DNA of 64,000 nucleotides from Bacteroidales bacterium (GTDB taxonomy: Bacteria; Bacteroidota; Bacteroidia; Bacteroidales; UBA932), in NCBI GenBank assembly GCA_017935505.1, contig JAGBHM010000014.1, positions 1 through 64,000 of the forward strand, read 5' to 3'. Of this stretch, positions 1 through 7,796 are shown piece after piece. The notes below the pieces were generated by a model, which was not told the DNA's origin, did no database searches, and was given only the letters and a program-made list of their open reading frames with translations. The first letter of the stretch is position 1, and the number at the start of each line of letters is the position of its first letter. The position numbers and the translations under genes are program-made.

Positions 1-70
1 AGGCTGCAGGTGTAAAGGCAGTAATGTCAAAGCCGAGCAGTACTAATAGCCCGAAAGCTTAACGCGAATC
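1..70 (+). rRNA. 23S ribosomal RNA, 3' end only
   Basis: The first bases match the conserved 3' end of Bacteroidota 23S rRNA (the segment around GTAAAGGCAGTAATGTCAAA followed by GAGCAGTACTAATAGCCCG and a GCTTAACGCG end). The gene begins left of the window. The exact 3' end is approximate. It lies about 115 bases before the 5S gene, so this is the distal part of an rRNA operon. The spacer at 71-184 holds no tRNA that I can see. Confidence 0.9.
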
Positions 71-184
71 AGATCTTCTATAAATTAATAGGAGGTCAAG
101 TTGGGAAACCAACACCGAAGTGTTTCTCTCTCATTAATATAGAATACGGGGTGTATATGCTGTATACACACTGATCAGAAAATA

Positions 185-295
185 ATGGTGGTTATAACGA
201 TGGGGATCCACCTCTTACCATACCGAACAGAGAAGTTAAGCCCATTAGTGCCGATGATACTGCTATACCAAGTGGGAAAGTAGGTAGCCGCCAAC
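185..295 (+). rRNA. 5S ribosomal RNA
   Basis: The sequence has the 5S layout: a 5' arm TGGTGG at 186-191 pairs with CCGCCA at 288-293, and the internal segments GGGGATCCACCTCTT, CCGAACAGAGAAGTTAAGCC and GTAGGTAGCCGCC are the conserved 5S blocks. Length of about 111 bases is normal. Ends are set from the terminal helix and could shift by one or two bases. Confidence 0.93.
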
Positions 296-301
296 TTTGT
301 G

Positions 302-333
302 AGAGCATTCAGGTAACTGAGTGCTCTTTTTTT
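302..333 (+). terminator. Rho-independent terminator of the rRNA operon
   Basis: An 11-bp stem (AGAGCATTCAG at 302-312 against CTGAGTGCTCT at 317-327, one G-T pair) with a short loop is followed directly by a run of T to 333. It lies 6 bases after the 5S gene. Confidence 0.85.
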
Positions 334-352
334 ATAATCTTATGATATATCG

Positions 353-360
353 TATATTTG
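353..360 (+). promoter_or_regulatory. Bacteroidota -7 promoter element for the porin gene
   Basis: TATATTTG matches the TAnnTTTG -7 consensus of the Bacteroidota primary sigma factor, 23 bases before the chosen porin ATG. A clear -33 TTTG is not seen; the T-run of the rRNA terminator occupies that position. Confidence 0.5.
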
Positions 361-383
361 CGACGGTTTTAAAAATTATTTCA

Positions 384-1493
384 ATGAAAGCATTAAAATT
401 ACTTTTGGCAGTTGTAATGGTTGCTGTGGCCTCTCTTCAACTGTCGGCACAGGAAAGTGTAAGTTATAAAATATCCAAGAAGGGACTTGTCCGTTCTAAA
501 GTTGCAGAGGATTCTACAGTTGAGCAGCTTACAGTCCTCAAACCTATCCTTATCTTTAAAGGAAGGTATGAATTGGGTACAGAGAGTGGTGATTCAAGAT
601 TTGCTTTAAGAAATTCGAGGGTTGGAGTTCAGGGTGATTTGAGCAAGCAGATATCCTATAAATTCATGGTAGATTTTTCAGATAATGGAAAATTGAGAGT
701 TCTGGATCTATATGCCACTATAAAGCCGGTAAAAGGGCTCAAATTGACTTTTGGACAGGGCGGACTACCTATATTCAACTCTTATACAACAAGTCCTAAT
801 TCGATTGATTTTGCAAACAGACCTTTTATTGGAAAATATATCTTCTCTTCCAGAGATATCGGACTTACTGCAAACTATACTATCAAACAGAAGGGATTCC
901 CGATAGCTGTAGAGGCCGGTGTGTATAATGGTGATGGTATCAACAATCCTGTATGGACAGGTACTCTTGCTTATTCTGGACGTCTGTTGTTCGGATCCAT
1001 GAAAGGATGGCGTACTTCGGTTAAATTCTTGAGGTCAAAGGCTGATGAACTTGAAAATTACTACATCTGGGGTGCTGATTTGAGATACGAGAATTCAGAT
1101 TTCAAATTTGAGGCAGAGTATATGAACAAGTTCAATGATATTAATGCAGATGAGATGGGGGATGAGCTCTACTCAGCCGCTGAGCCATACAAATCATTGT
1201 CTATAGCATATGTACAGGGATTGTTCAAAATTCCGGTACAGTCTCAGGCTTTCAAACGTATAGAGCCTTGTTTTAGATGGGATGGCGCCGGATATGACCT
1301 CCTCGACAGAGGTTTGGGCTGCAACAGGGCTACCGCAGGTGTGAATTTTGTACTGAATTCAGATACATTCACCTCTCTGTTCAGAGTTAACTACGAGCAT
1401 TATTTCAACAATTCAAAAGATATGTCTCCTATTTTCACATCACAGTACCATAACGAGAACAAACTCTCTTTGGAGCTGCTGATTGTATTCTAA
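384..1493 (+). CDS. Outer-membrane porin, phosphate-selective porin O/P family
   Basis: A 369-residue exported protein predicted to form a beta-barrel channel in the outer membrane. The ATG at 384 was chosen because it gives a clean signal peptide (MKALKLLLAVVMVAVASLQLSA, cleavage before QES) and because the promoter element at 353-360 lies upstream; a longer GTG-initiated reading would start inside the rRNA terminator. The body shows alternating hydrophobic strands, for example around ALRNSRVGVQGDLSKQ and YKFMVDFSDNGKLRVLDLYA, followed by LKLTFGQGGLPIFNSYTTSP, the N-terminal barrel pattern of OprO/OprP-like porins. It ends in hydrophobic ELLIVF, the usual C-terminal barrel strand. The substrate cannot be told: the family name does not prove phosphate specificity. 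It stands alone between the rRNA terminator and a bidirectional terminator. Confidence 0.8.
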   Translation: MKALKLLLAVVMVAVASLQLSAQESVSYKISKKGLVRSKVAEDSTVEQLTVLKPILIFKGRYELGTESGDSRFALRNSRVGVQGDLSKQISYKFMVDFSDNGKLRVLDLYATIKPVKGLKLTFGQGGLPIFNSYTTSPNSIDFANRPFIGKYIFSSRDIGLTANYTIKQKGFPIAVEAGVYNGDGINNPVWTGTLAYSGRLLFGSMKGWRTSVKFLRSKADELENYYIWGADLRYENSDFKFEAEYMNKFNDINADEMGDELYSAAEPYKSLSIAYVQGLFKIPVQSQAFKRIEPCFRWDGAGYDLLDRGLGCNRATAGVNFVLNSDTFTSLFRVNYEHYFNNSKDMSPIFTSQYHNENKLSLELLIVF

Positions 1494-1513
1494 TGGATAT
1501 TGCATAATAAAAT

Positions 1514-1555
1514 GAAAGCCCCGGAAATCCATCAGGAGTCCGGGGCTTATTTTTG
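1514..1555. terminator. Bidirectional terminator between porin and DUF1015 genes
   Basis: A 10-11 bp GC-rich stem (AAGCCCCGGA / TCCGGGGCTT) with a 12-13 base loop, followed on the plus strand by TATTTTTG and on the minus strand by a T-rich stretch. It sits between two convergent genes and can serve both. Confidence 0.8.
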
Positions 1556-1569
1556 TTATTTGGAACAAC

Positions 1570-2817
1570 TTATTTCTCAAGTTTGTGGATTGCCAGACCG
1601 CTCTGCAGTTTAGGCTCAAACCAAGTTGTTTTAGGAGGCATGATGTTTCCAGTGTCGGCAATGTCAATCAACTGTTTCATTGATACAGGGTACAGTGCAA
1701 ATGCTGCAACCATCTCACCTGAGTCAACACGTTTTTTAAGCTCTCCAAGGCCGCGGATACCACCAACGAAGTCGATTCTCTTTGAAGTTCTCAAATCTTT
1801 GATATCTAATAGTTTATCGAAAATAAGATTTGAGCATACTGTAACATCAAGAACACCGATAGGGTCAGCATCATCATAAGTACCCTCTTTTGCTTGCAAT
1901 GAGTACCACTCACCACCAATATACATTGAGAAGTTGTGAAGTCCTGAAGGTGTGTAGATCTCAGTACCTTTCTTCTCTACAACAAAATCCTCGCTCAATT
2001 TCTCGATGAACTGCTCTGCAGTCATTCCGTTGAGATCTTTTACAACACGGTTGTAGTCGATAATCTTCAAGTGGCTCTCAGGGAATACTACAGCCATGAA
2101 GTAGTTGTACTCCTCTTCGCCGGTATGGTTAGGGTTGTTACGTTTTTTCTCCTCACCAACAAGTGCGGCAGCTGCAGTTCTGTGGTGTCCGTCGGCAACA
2201 TAGAAAGCAGGGATTGTTGCAAAAATATTGGTGATTGCAGCAATATCCTCCTCATTGTCGATTACCCAGAATTTGTGGCCGAAACCATCTACAGGAGCGA
2301 TATAGTCATACTCAATCTCCTTGGTTTTGATGGTGCGCTCAACTATCTCATTGATCTGTGCGTTGTCGGGATAAGCAAAGAATACAGGCTCGAGGTTGGC
2401 ATTCTGATTCCTTACATGGATCATACGGTCTTCCTCTTTATCTTTTCTGGTAAGCTCATGTTTTTTAATCTTGCCAGTCATGTAATCCTCTACATTTGCA
2501 CAAACTACAAGGCCATATTGAGTTCTGCCATCCATTGTCTGTGCATAAACATAGTAATTCTCTTTTGAATCTTGAACAAGCCATCCTTTCTCTTGCCAGA
2601 GTTTGAAGTTCTCCACTGCTTTGTCATAAGCTGCCTGTCCGTGCTCGTCGGCTATAGGGTCGAAATCAATTTCAGGTTTGATAATATGAAGAAGAGATTT
2701 CTCACCTGCTTCAGCTTTTGCCTCAACAGAGTTCAACACATCATAAGGGCGTGAAGCCACTTCTGCTGCAATTGCTTTAGGCGGACGTATCGCTGCAAAA
2801 GGTTTTACTTTTACCAT
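1570..2817 (-). CDS. DUF1015 family protein, third gene of the serine-biosynthesis operon
   Basis: A 415-residue cytoplasmic protein of the DUF1015 family, recognised by the N-terminal KPFAAIRPPK...ASRPYDV region, the central HELTRKDKEEDR segment (about 119-131) and the ADGHHR motif (208-213). The last motif resembles the DG-H-R motif of ParB/SerK-like folds, in which some members phosphorylate free serine; that link is my inference. It lies 41 bases downstream of serA, which follows serC, all on the minus strand, so it is probably co-transcribed with them. Since SerC makes phosphoserine, a role in handling phosphoserine or serine is plausible, but no enzymatic activity can be read from the sequence. 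No serB-type phosphatase is seen in this window. Confidence 0.85.
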   Translation of the reverse strand: MVKVKPFAAIRPPKAIAAEVASRPYDVLNSVEAKAEAGEKSLLHIIKPEIDFDPIADEHGQAAYDKAVENFKLWQEKGWLVQDSKENYYVYAQTMDGRTQYGLVVCANVEDYMTGKIKKHELTRKDKEEDRMIHVRNQNANLEPVFFAYPDNAQINEIVERTIKTKEIEYDYIAPVDGFGHKFWVIDNEEDIAAITNIFATIPAFYVADGHHRTAAAALVGEEKKRNNPNHTGEEEYNYFMAVVFPESHLKIIDYNRVVKDLNGMTAEQFIEKLSEDFVVEKKGTEIYTPSGLHNFSMYIGGEWYSLQAKEGTYDDADPIGVLDVTVCSNLIFDKLLDIKDLRTSKRIDFVGGIRGLGELKKRVDSGEMVAAFALYPVSMKQLIDIADTGNIMPPKTTWFEPKLQSGLAIHKLEK

Positions 2818-2858
2818 AATCTTTAAATTGTATTGTGGTTATTTACTAGTTTCTATTT

Positions 2859-3779
2859 CTATTTGTTTACCTGGAATTTTTTGTTGCCGGTAGTGAAGAA
2901 GTCTACAATCTGGTTTGCAGCAGCAAGACCTGCATTCACATTGGCTTCAGCTGTCTCTGCACCCATTTTTTTAGGAGTTCCGTATACACGTTTGCCAAAC
3001 TCCTCTGCAATGGCAGCATGATTTGCAGTTGCAACATCTGTGATATATTTAAGGTCTTCTCTCTCCCTTAGAACTTTGATGAGTTCCTCCTCATTTACAA
3101 CCTCTTTTCTTGCAGTATTTACAAGACAGCCGCCTTTAGGCATTCTTGAAAGCAGGTTATATCCGATAGAGTTCTTGGTCTGCTCTGTTGCAGGGATGTG
3201 TAGAGATACAAAGTGAGAGTTCTCATAAAGGTCTTCCAATGATTTTGCAACAATCACACCCTCTTTCTCCATTGCCTCTGCAGGTACAAATGGATCGAAA
3301 GCCATGATGTTCATACCGAAACCTCTTGCGTGGCTTGCTACAAGTCTTCCTACATTACCATAAGCCTGGATACCCAAAGTCTTGCCTTTGAGCTCAGAAC
3401 CTGTACCAGGAGTCAACTGGTTTCTGCTCATGTAGATCATGAAGCAGATAGCAAGCTCTGCAACTGCATTTGAGTTCTGGCCTGGAGTGTTCATTGCAAC
3501 GATACCTTTTTCAGTACATGCAGCAAGGTCAAGGTTGTCAAAACCTGCACCTGCCCTTACAACTATCTTAAGATTTTTGGCAGCTTCAACTACCTCTCTT
3601 GTAACTTTGTCTGAGCGTACGATAAGTGCATCTACATCAGCAACGGCTGCAAGAAACTCATCTGCAGAGGTGTATTTTTCCAGAGTTGCAAACTCATAGC
3701 CTGCAGCTTCAACTATTTTTCTGATACCGTCAACAGCCACTTTTGAGAATGGCTTTTCGGTTGCTACTAAAACTTTCAT
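2859..3779 (-). CDS. serA: D-3-phosphoglycerate dehydrogenase, short form
   Basis: NAD-dependent oxidation of 3-phosphoglycerate to 3-phosphohydroxypyruvate, the first step of serine synthesis. The 306-residue protein has an N-terminal substrate domain, the NAD-binding loop GIQAYGNVG (136-144), and the catalytic Arg in NTARKE (R224). There is no ACT or intervening domain, so allosteric serine inhibition of the classical type is not expected. The region that normally reads TPHIGA reads TPKKMGAET (268-276): Lys270 stands where the catalytic His is normally found. This matches the Lys-type short enzymes (type IIIK) described in Entamoeba and found in Bacteroidota. It lies between serC and the DUF1015 gene. 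Start at 3779 is the only sensible ATG before the MKVLVATEKPF beginning. Confidence 0.93.
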   Translation of the reverse strand: MKVLVATEKPFSKVAVDGIRKIVEAAGYEFATLEKYTSADEFLAAVADVDALIVRSDKVTREVVEAAKNLKIVVRAGAGFDNLDLAACTEKGIVAMNTPGQNSNAVAELAICFMIYMSRNQLTPGTGSELKGKTLGIQAYGNVGRLVASHARGFGMNIMAFDPFVPAEAMEKEGVIVAKSLEDLYENSHFVSLHIPATEQTKNSIGYNLLSRMPKGGCLVNTARKEVVNEEELIKVLREREDLKYITDVATANHAAIAEEFGKRVYGTPKKMGAETAEANVNAGLAAANQIVDFFTTGNKKFQVNK

Positions 3780-3821
3780 TATTATTTTTCGATTTTAAGT
3801 GTTTTACAAAATATACAATTT

Positions 3822-3865
3822 GGCCCAAATATGAACCCCTTTTGCCGGAGAGACATATTTGAGCC
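3822..3865 (-). promoter_or_regulatory. Long inverted repeat in the serC-serA intergenic region
   Basis: GGCCCAAATATG at 3822-3833 and CATATTTGAGCC at 3854-3865 form a 12-bp inverted repeat with one non-Watson-Crick position and a 20-base loop. On the minus-strand transcript it falls just after the serC stop codon and 43 bases before the serA start. No T-run follows, so it does not look like a normal intrinsic terminator. It may protect the 3' end of serC mRNA or modulate serA expression. Confidence 0.5.
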
Positions 3866-3875
3866 AATGAGTTTA

Positions 3876-4961
3876 CTATTTATGAAGTTTCTCAAACTCC
3901 TGCATGCACTCAACCAAAGCCTGAACGCTCTCAATTGGACAAGCATTGTAGATAGAAGCTCTGAAACCGCCTACTGAACGGTGACCTTTGATACCGATCA
4001 TGCCTCTCTCTTTTGCAAATGCCATGAACTCATCCTGAAGAGCCTCTTTACCAGGAGCCATAACAAAACATACGTTCATTATTGAGCGGTCCTCTTTTGC
4101 AGCTGTACCTACGAACAGAGAGTTTCTGTCAATCTCGCCATAAAGAAGATTTGCTTTTTCAGTGTTCAATTTGTGCATTGCAGCAACACCACCCATCTCT
4201 TTAACCCATTTCAAAGTCTCGTGCATAACGAAGATAGGGAATACAGGTGGAGTATTGAACATTGATCTGTTTTTAGCCTCATCTGTGTAGTGTGTACGAT
4301 AGTCAACCATAGTCTGGATAGGACGGTCAACTTTGCCAAGGAGGTCTCTGCGTACGATAACGAAAGTTACACCTGCAGGGCCCACATTTTTCTGTGCACC
4401 ACCATAGATCATACCATATTTTCTTACGTCAACCGGACGGCTCATGATGTCTGAAGACATATCTGCAACCAATGTAACAGGGCTGTCGATATCCTCTTTA
4501 ATCTCAGTACCGTAGATAGTGTTGTTGGTAGTAATGTGGAAGTAATCTGCATCTGTAGGGATAGTATATCCTTTTGGAATGTAAGAGTAGGTCTTGTCCT
4601 CAGAAGAAGCAACAACCTCTACCTCACCGTAGAATTTAGCCTCTTTGATAGCCTTTTTAGCCCAAACACCGGTCTGAAGGTATGCAGCTTTCTTTTTAAG
4701 AAGGTTTGCAGGAACTTCAAAGAATTGGGTTGAAGCACCACCACCGAGGAACATAACTGCATAATCCTCAGGAATGTCAAGCAACTCTCTCCAAAGCTGC
4801 TCGGTTTCTGCCATTATTCTCTCCCAACCTGGAGTACGGTGAGAAATCTCAAGAATACCGATACCTGTGTTGTCAAAATCACGGATAGCTTCAATGGCCG
4901 ACTCTATCGCCTGTTTTGGCAATACGCATGGGCCTGCATTAAAATTGTGTACTTTTTTCAT
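3876..4961 (-). CDS. serC: Phosphoserine aminotransferase
   Basis: A 361-residue PLP enzyme that transaminates 3-phosphohydroxypyruvate to phosphoserine (and often acts in pyridoxal phosphate synthesis). It begins [15 protein letters not shown], the conserved SerC start, which fixes the ATG at 4961 in preference to an upstream in-frame start. [10 protein letters not shown] (41-50), GGGASTQF (73-80) and the PLP lysine in [11 protein letters not shown] (K191) are visible, as is [14 protein letters not shown] near the C-terminus. Length is typical. It is the first gene of the serC-serA-DUF1015 operon, with its own promoter at 5015-5022. Confidence 0.96.
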   Translation of the reverse strand: MKKVHNFNAGPCVLPKQAIESAIEAIRDFDNTGIGILEISHRTPGWERIMAETEQLWRELLDIPEDYAVMFLGGGASTQFFEVPANLLKKKAAYLQTGVWAKKAIKEAKFYGEVEVVASSEDKTYSYIPKGYTIPTDADYFHITTNNTIYGTEIKEDIDSPVTLVADMSSDIMSRPVDVRKYGMIYGGAQKNVGPAGVTFVIVRRDLLGKVDRPIQTMVDYRTHYTDEAKNRSMFNTPPVFPIFVMHETLKWVKEMGGVAAMHKLNTEKANLLYGEIDRNSLFVGTAAKEDRSIMNVCFVMAPGKEALQDEFMAFAKERGMIGIKGHRSVGGFRASIYNACPIESVQALVECMQEFEKLHK

Positions 4962-5014
4962 ATATATTTTATTATTTTTTATTTGAAATTGGATCAATCA
5001 ACGTATAAATCAGT

Positions 5015-5022
5015 CAAAGATA
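5015..5022 (-). promoter_or_regulatory. -7 promoter element for the serC operon
   Basis: On the minus strand the bases read TATCTTTG, matching TAnnTTTG, about 54 bases before the serC ATG. The 111-bp gap between pyrI and serC is AT-rich and otherwise empty, which suits a separate promoter for the serine operon. Confidence 0.5.
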
Positions 5023-5072
5023 TGAAATTTATTATAAATTATAACCACATCAGTCAAATCTTGTAAAAGATT

Positions 5073-5546
5073 TTAATTTTTTGCCAAAATTATCAGTTTG
5101 TCTGAGTCTGTCATCTTTTCACAGAAGTGGCAGTGGAGTTTCAAATGGCCGTTTTCAACCACTGTGGCGAATCTGGTCTGTACAGGCTGATGGTTGGTGA
5201 TGCATTTCGGATTGGAACATTTTGCAATTCCGGAGATCTCGGCAGGAACAGAGATTACACGTTTCTCAACCACTTCAAAGTTCTTGATTATATTTATTTT
5301 GGCCTGAGGTGCCACAAGCGCAATCTTGTTGATCTCATCATCGGCAAAATATCTGTCGGAAACTTTTATTATGGCCTTTTTGCCCAGTAGCTTGCTGTCG
5401 AGATTTGAACCGAATGTCACCTGGTTGGGACAATTTGTAAGGTCGAGAATGTTTATCACTTTGAAAAGCTGTTGTGACGGTATGTGGTCCAATACAGTGC
5501 CGTTCTCAATAGCACTTACTTTCAGTTTTTTTATGTTGTTTTCCAT
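5073..5546 (-). CDS. pyrI: Aspartate carbamoyltransferase regulatory subunit
   Basis: A 157-residue protein that binds nucleotides (CTP/ATP in the classical enzyme) and holds the PyrB catalytic trimers together in the 2C3:3R2 holoenzyme. The N-terminal allosteric domain contains NGTVLDHIPSQQLFKVINIL, and the C-terminal zinc domain has four cysteines at 110, 115, 139 and 142 in the expected CX4C...CX2C arrangement. It starts 15 bases after the pyrB stop, so the two subunits are almost certainly co-translated from one mRNA. Confidence 0.95.
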   Translation of the reverse strand: MENNIKKLKVSAIENGTVLDHIPSQQLFKVINILDLTNCPNQVTFGSNLDSKLLGKKAIIKVSDRYFADDEINKIALVAPQAKINIIKNFEVVEKRVISVPAEISGIAKCSNPKCITNHQPVQTRFATVVENGHLKLHCHFCEKMTDSDKLIILAKN

Positions 5547-5561
5547 TATTGTCCGTTTTAA

Positions 5562-6467
5562 CTATTTGTAACCCAAAAGATAGGCAATGATTGCCATTCT
5601 CACATACATTCCGTTTTCCGCCTGTTTGAAATAATATGCATGTTTTGTCTCGTCAACATCCTGGCTTATCTCATTTACACGAGGAAGCGGATGGAGAATC
5701 TTCATATTCTCCCTGGCTCCTGCAAGCATGCTTGCAATAAGGCTGTAGCAGTTCTTCACCTTCTCATATTCCATAATGTCGGTAAAGCGCTCCTGCTGTA
5801 CACGGGTCATGTAGAGGATATCTGTATTGTTCAGGCCCTCAGTTAGTTCTGTGGTTTCCTGGTAAGGAATCCCTTTAGAGGTCAGAAAATCCTTGTACTC
5901 TTGTGGCATCTTCAGTTCATCCGGGGCTGTAAATGTGAATTTTGGAGAGAAGTGGGACATGGCCTGAAGGAGCGAGTGGACAGTTCTACCATACTTGAGG
6001 TCTCCAACCATATTTATGTCGATATTGTCGAGACGCCCCTGGGTCTGCTTGATGGTATACAAATCCAACAGAGTCTGCGATGGGTGCTGGTTTGCACCGT
6101 CACCTGCATTTATCACCGGAACAGAGGCAACTTCAGATGCGTATCTGGCACTACCCTCCAGCGGGTGGCGCATCACTATGATGTCGACATAATTTGATAC
6201 CATCTTGATGGTGTCCTTAAGTGTTTCACCTTTGCTTACACTTGTATTGCCGGCATCGGAAAATCCTATTACTCTGGCTCCAAGGCGGTTTGCCGCAGTT
6301 TCAAAACTGAGTCTTGTCCTGGTTGACGGCTCAAAAAAGAGAGTCGCAACAACTTTGTCACGTAGAATTGGCTGTGTCTTGTTGGCTTCAAACTCTTTTG
6401 CAACATCAAGGATGTGCAGAATCTCATCTTTAGTGAAGTCATGAATTGAAATTAAACTCTTTGGCAT
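5562..6467 (-). CDS. pyrB: Aspartate carbamoyltransferase catalytic subunit
   Basis: Condenses carbamoyl phosphate with aspartate to carbamoyl aspartate in pyrimidine synthesis. The 301-residue protein has the carbamoyl-phosphate loop [12 protein letters not shown] (45-56), the motif [14 protein letters not shown] in the middle, and HPLPRVNEI near the C-terminus, which together distinguish it from ornithine carbamoyltransferase. It is followed by pyrI and preceded by the yigZ-like gene on the same strand, 30 bases away. Confidence 0.97.
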   Translation of the reverse strand: MPKSLISIHDFTKDEILHILDVAKEFEANKTQPILRDKVVATLFFEPSTRTRLSFETAANRLGARVIGFSDAGNTSVSKGETLKDTIKMVSNYVDIIVMRHPLEGSARYASEVASVPVINAGDGANQHPSQTLLDLYTIKQTQGRLDNIDINMVGDLKYGRTVHSLLQAMSHFSPKFTFTAPDELKMPQEYKDFLTSKGIPYQETTELTEGLNNTDILYMTRVQQERFTDIMEYEKVKNCYSLIASMLAGARENMKILHPLPRVNEISQDVDETKHAYYFKQAENGMYVRMAIIAYLLGYK

Positions 6468-6497
6468 ATGCTTCTCTTTTAGTATTGTCGGTATATA

Positions 6498-7157
6498 TTA
6501 TTCTGAATCTGTGGAGTACTCCTCTTCCTGCAGCGGAGCAACCCTCTCTATTCTGCACCCCTCCACCTTGTCGAAAGCCTCCAGAAATTTCTCTATTGAA
6601 TTGAGTCTCACATCCACTTTCAGGGAGCAGCTCAGGTCGAACTGCTGTTCCGAAGGGGTAAGCGACATATCCTTCAGCCTCTTCATTATTGCATTCATCT
6701 GCTGGTAGTCAAAGATGATCCTGAATGGTTCTGTGGCAATCTTCTCTACAATTGTTGCATTTGCCAGTGCATCGGCAGTTGAACTCTTGTAGGCCCTTAT
6801 GAGTCCTGGAACTCCCAATTTTATGCCGCCGAAATATCTTACAACCACAACCAGAATATCGCTCAGCCCGGCAGAAAGCAGCTGTCCGTATATAGGGCGG
6901 CCGGCTGTGGATGAGGGTTCTCCATCATCATTCATTCTCCATATGGCACCGGTATGACCTATGCGGTATGCGTAGCAGTGGTGCCTTGCATCGAAATATT
7001 CTTTCTTAAGTTGTTGAATTATAGGCTTGATCTGTTCTTCTGAAGAGACAGGATATGCAAATGCGAGAAACTTGCTTCCATTATCCTTGAAAATGCCGGT
7101 TGAAAGCGATGAAATGCTCTTGTAGCAATCTGAAACGGGTGTGCTCTTGTTCTCCAT
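6498..7157 (-). CDS. YigZ/IMPACT family protein
   Basis: A 219-residue protein of the UPF0029/IMPACT family. The family hallmark DARHHCYAYRIG is followed by NDDGEPSSTAGRPI and VVVRYFGGIKLGVPGLIRAY, exactly in family order; the C-terminal ~70 residues form the DUF1949-type ferredoxin-like domain. Function in bacteria is not settled; eukaryotic IMPACT regulates the Gcn2 kinase. It lies upstream of pyrB on the same strand, and a 118-bp AT-rich region separates it from the divergent gene at 7276. Confidence 0.9.
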   Translation of the reverse strand: MENKSTPVSDCYKSISSLSTGIFKDNGSKFLAFAYPVSSEEQIKPIIQQLKKEYFDARHHCYAYRIGHTGAIWRMNDDGEPSSTAGRPIYGQLLSAGLSDILVVVVRYFGGIKLGVPGLIRAYKSSTADALANATIVEKIATEPFRIIFDYQQMNAIMKRLKDMSLTPSEQQFDLSCSLKVDVRLNSIEKFLEAFDKVEGCRIERVAPLQEEEYSTDSE

Positions 7158-7231
7158 ATCAGATTGTAAAAGTACTCCCTTTTTTGTAAATTTGCAATAT
7201 GTTTTTGGAATGCTCCAGAAAAAAAATGTAG

Positions 7232-7239
7232 TATCTTTG
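7232..7239 (+). promoter_or_regulatory. -7 promoter element upstream of the pRiA4b-like gene and miaA
   Basis: TATCTTTG (TAnnTTTG consensus) 37 bases before the ATG at 7276. A TTTG at 7204-7207 lies 24 bases upstream, slightly beyond the usual -33 spacing. Confidence 0.5.
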
Positions 7240-7275
7240 ATATTGGTTTTATTTTGAATATTTAATTATAAGCAT

Positions 7276-7773
7276 ATGGCAGTTTACAGATATAAGGCTT
7301 CTATTCCGGGAAGTAAGGTTTTTATGAGAGAGTATGAGATAAAGGGAGGTACTTCACTCTATGATTTGCATGAATATCTGCTCAATGACATGGGATTCTC
7401 TCCAGATCAGATGGTCCTGTTCAGAGGTTTGGACGCTTCAGATAAGGTAAGGAGTGAGTATGGCCTTTTTGATATGGGAGATGGCTCTATGGATGAGGTC
7501 TGCATTGAGGATCTGATCGCCAAAAAGGAGAATGGACTGTTGTATGTATTTGATCTTCATAAGGACAGATGTATAAAACTTCTTTTCGACGGAGAGGCTG
7601 TTGAGTCTCCTAGAGCCTCTTATCCGAGATTGGTGGCAGAAAAAGGACGTAATCCGGACCAGTTCGCAAAGGGCTACGATGATTTTGACCAGTTTATAGA
7701 ACCGGTTGACGACGGAGGCGACGACAGCTCGGTTGAAGAGGATGAACTTCCTGAGGGAGAGGAGTATATCTAA
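7276..7773 (+). CDS. Plasmid pRiA4b ORF-3-like protein
   Basis: A 165-residue protein beginning MAVYRYKASIPGSKVFMREYEI, with a pattern typical of the pRiA4b ORF-3-like (IS1096 passenger TnpR-like) family: KASIPGSKVFMREYEI, then TSLYDLHEYLLNDMGF, then a region resembling LIAKKENGLLYVFDLHKDR. The last 40 residues are strongly acidic (FDQFIEPVDDGGDDSSVEEDE). Despite the family name there is no transposase or recombinase motif here and no sign of mobility around it; it lies 23 bases before miaA and is probably co-transcribed with it. Function unknown. Confidence 0.7.
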   Translation: MAVYRYKASIPGSKVFMREYEIKGGTSLYDLHEYLLNDMGFSPDQMVLFRGLDASDKVRSEYGLFDMGDGSMDEVCIEDLIAKKENGLLYVFDLHKDRCIKLLFDGEAVESPRASYPRLVAEKGRNPDQFAKGYDDFDQFIEPVDDGGDDSSVEEDELPEGEEYI

Positions 7774-7796
7774 TCTGACAATAAGGGTGTTCTGTT

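Noticed and set aside
71..184. tRNA in the 23S-5S spacer
   Set aside because: No cloverleaf with a CCA-type acceptor or T-loop GTTCGA is visible; short palindromes only.
7276..7773. Transposon or plasmid remnant suggested by the family name
   Set aside because: No inverted repeats, transposase fragments or unusual composition surround it; the gene is part of the miaA unit.
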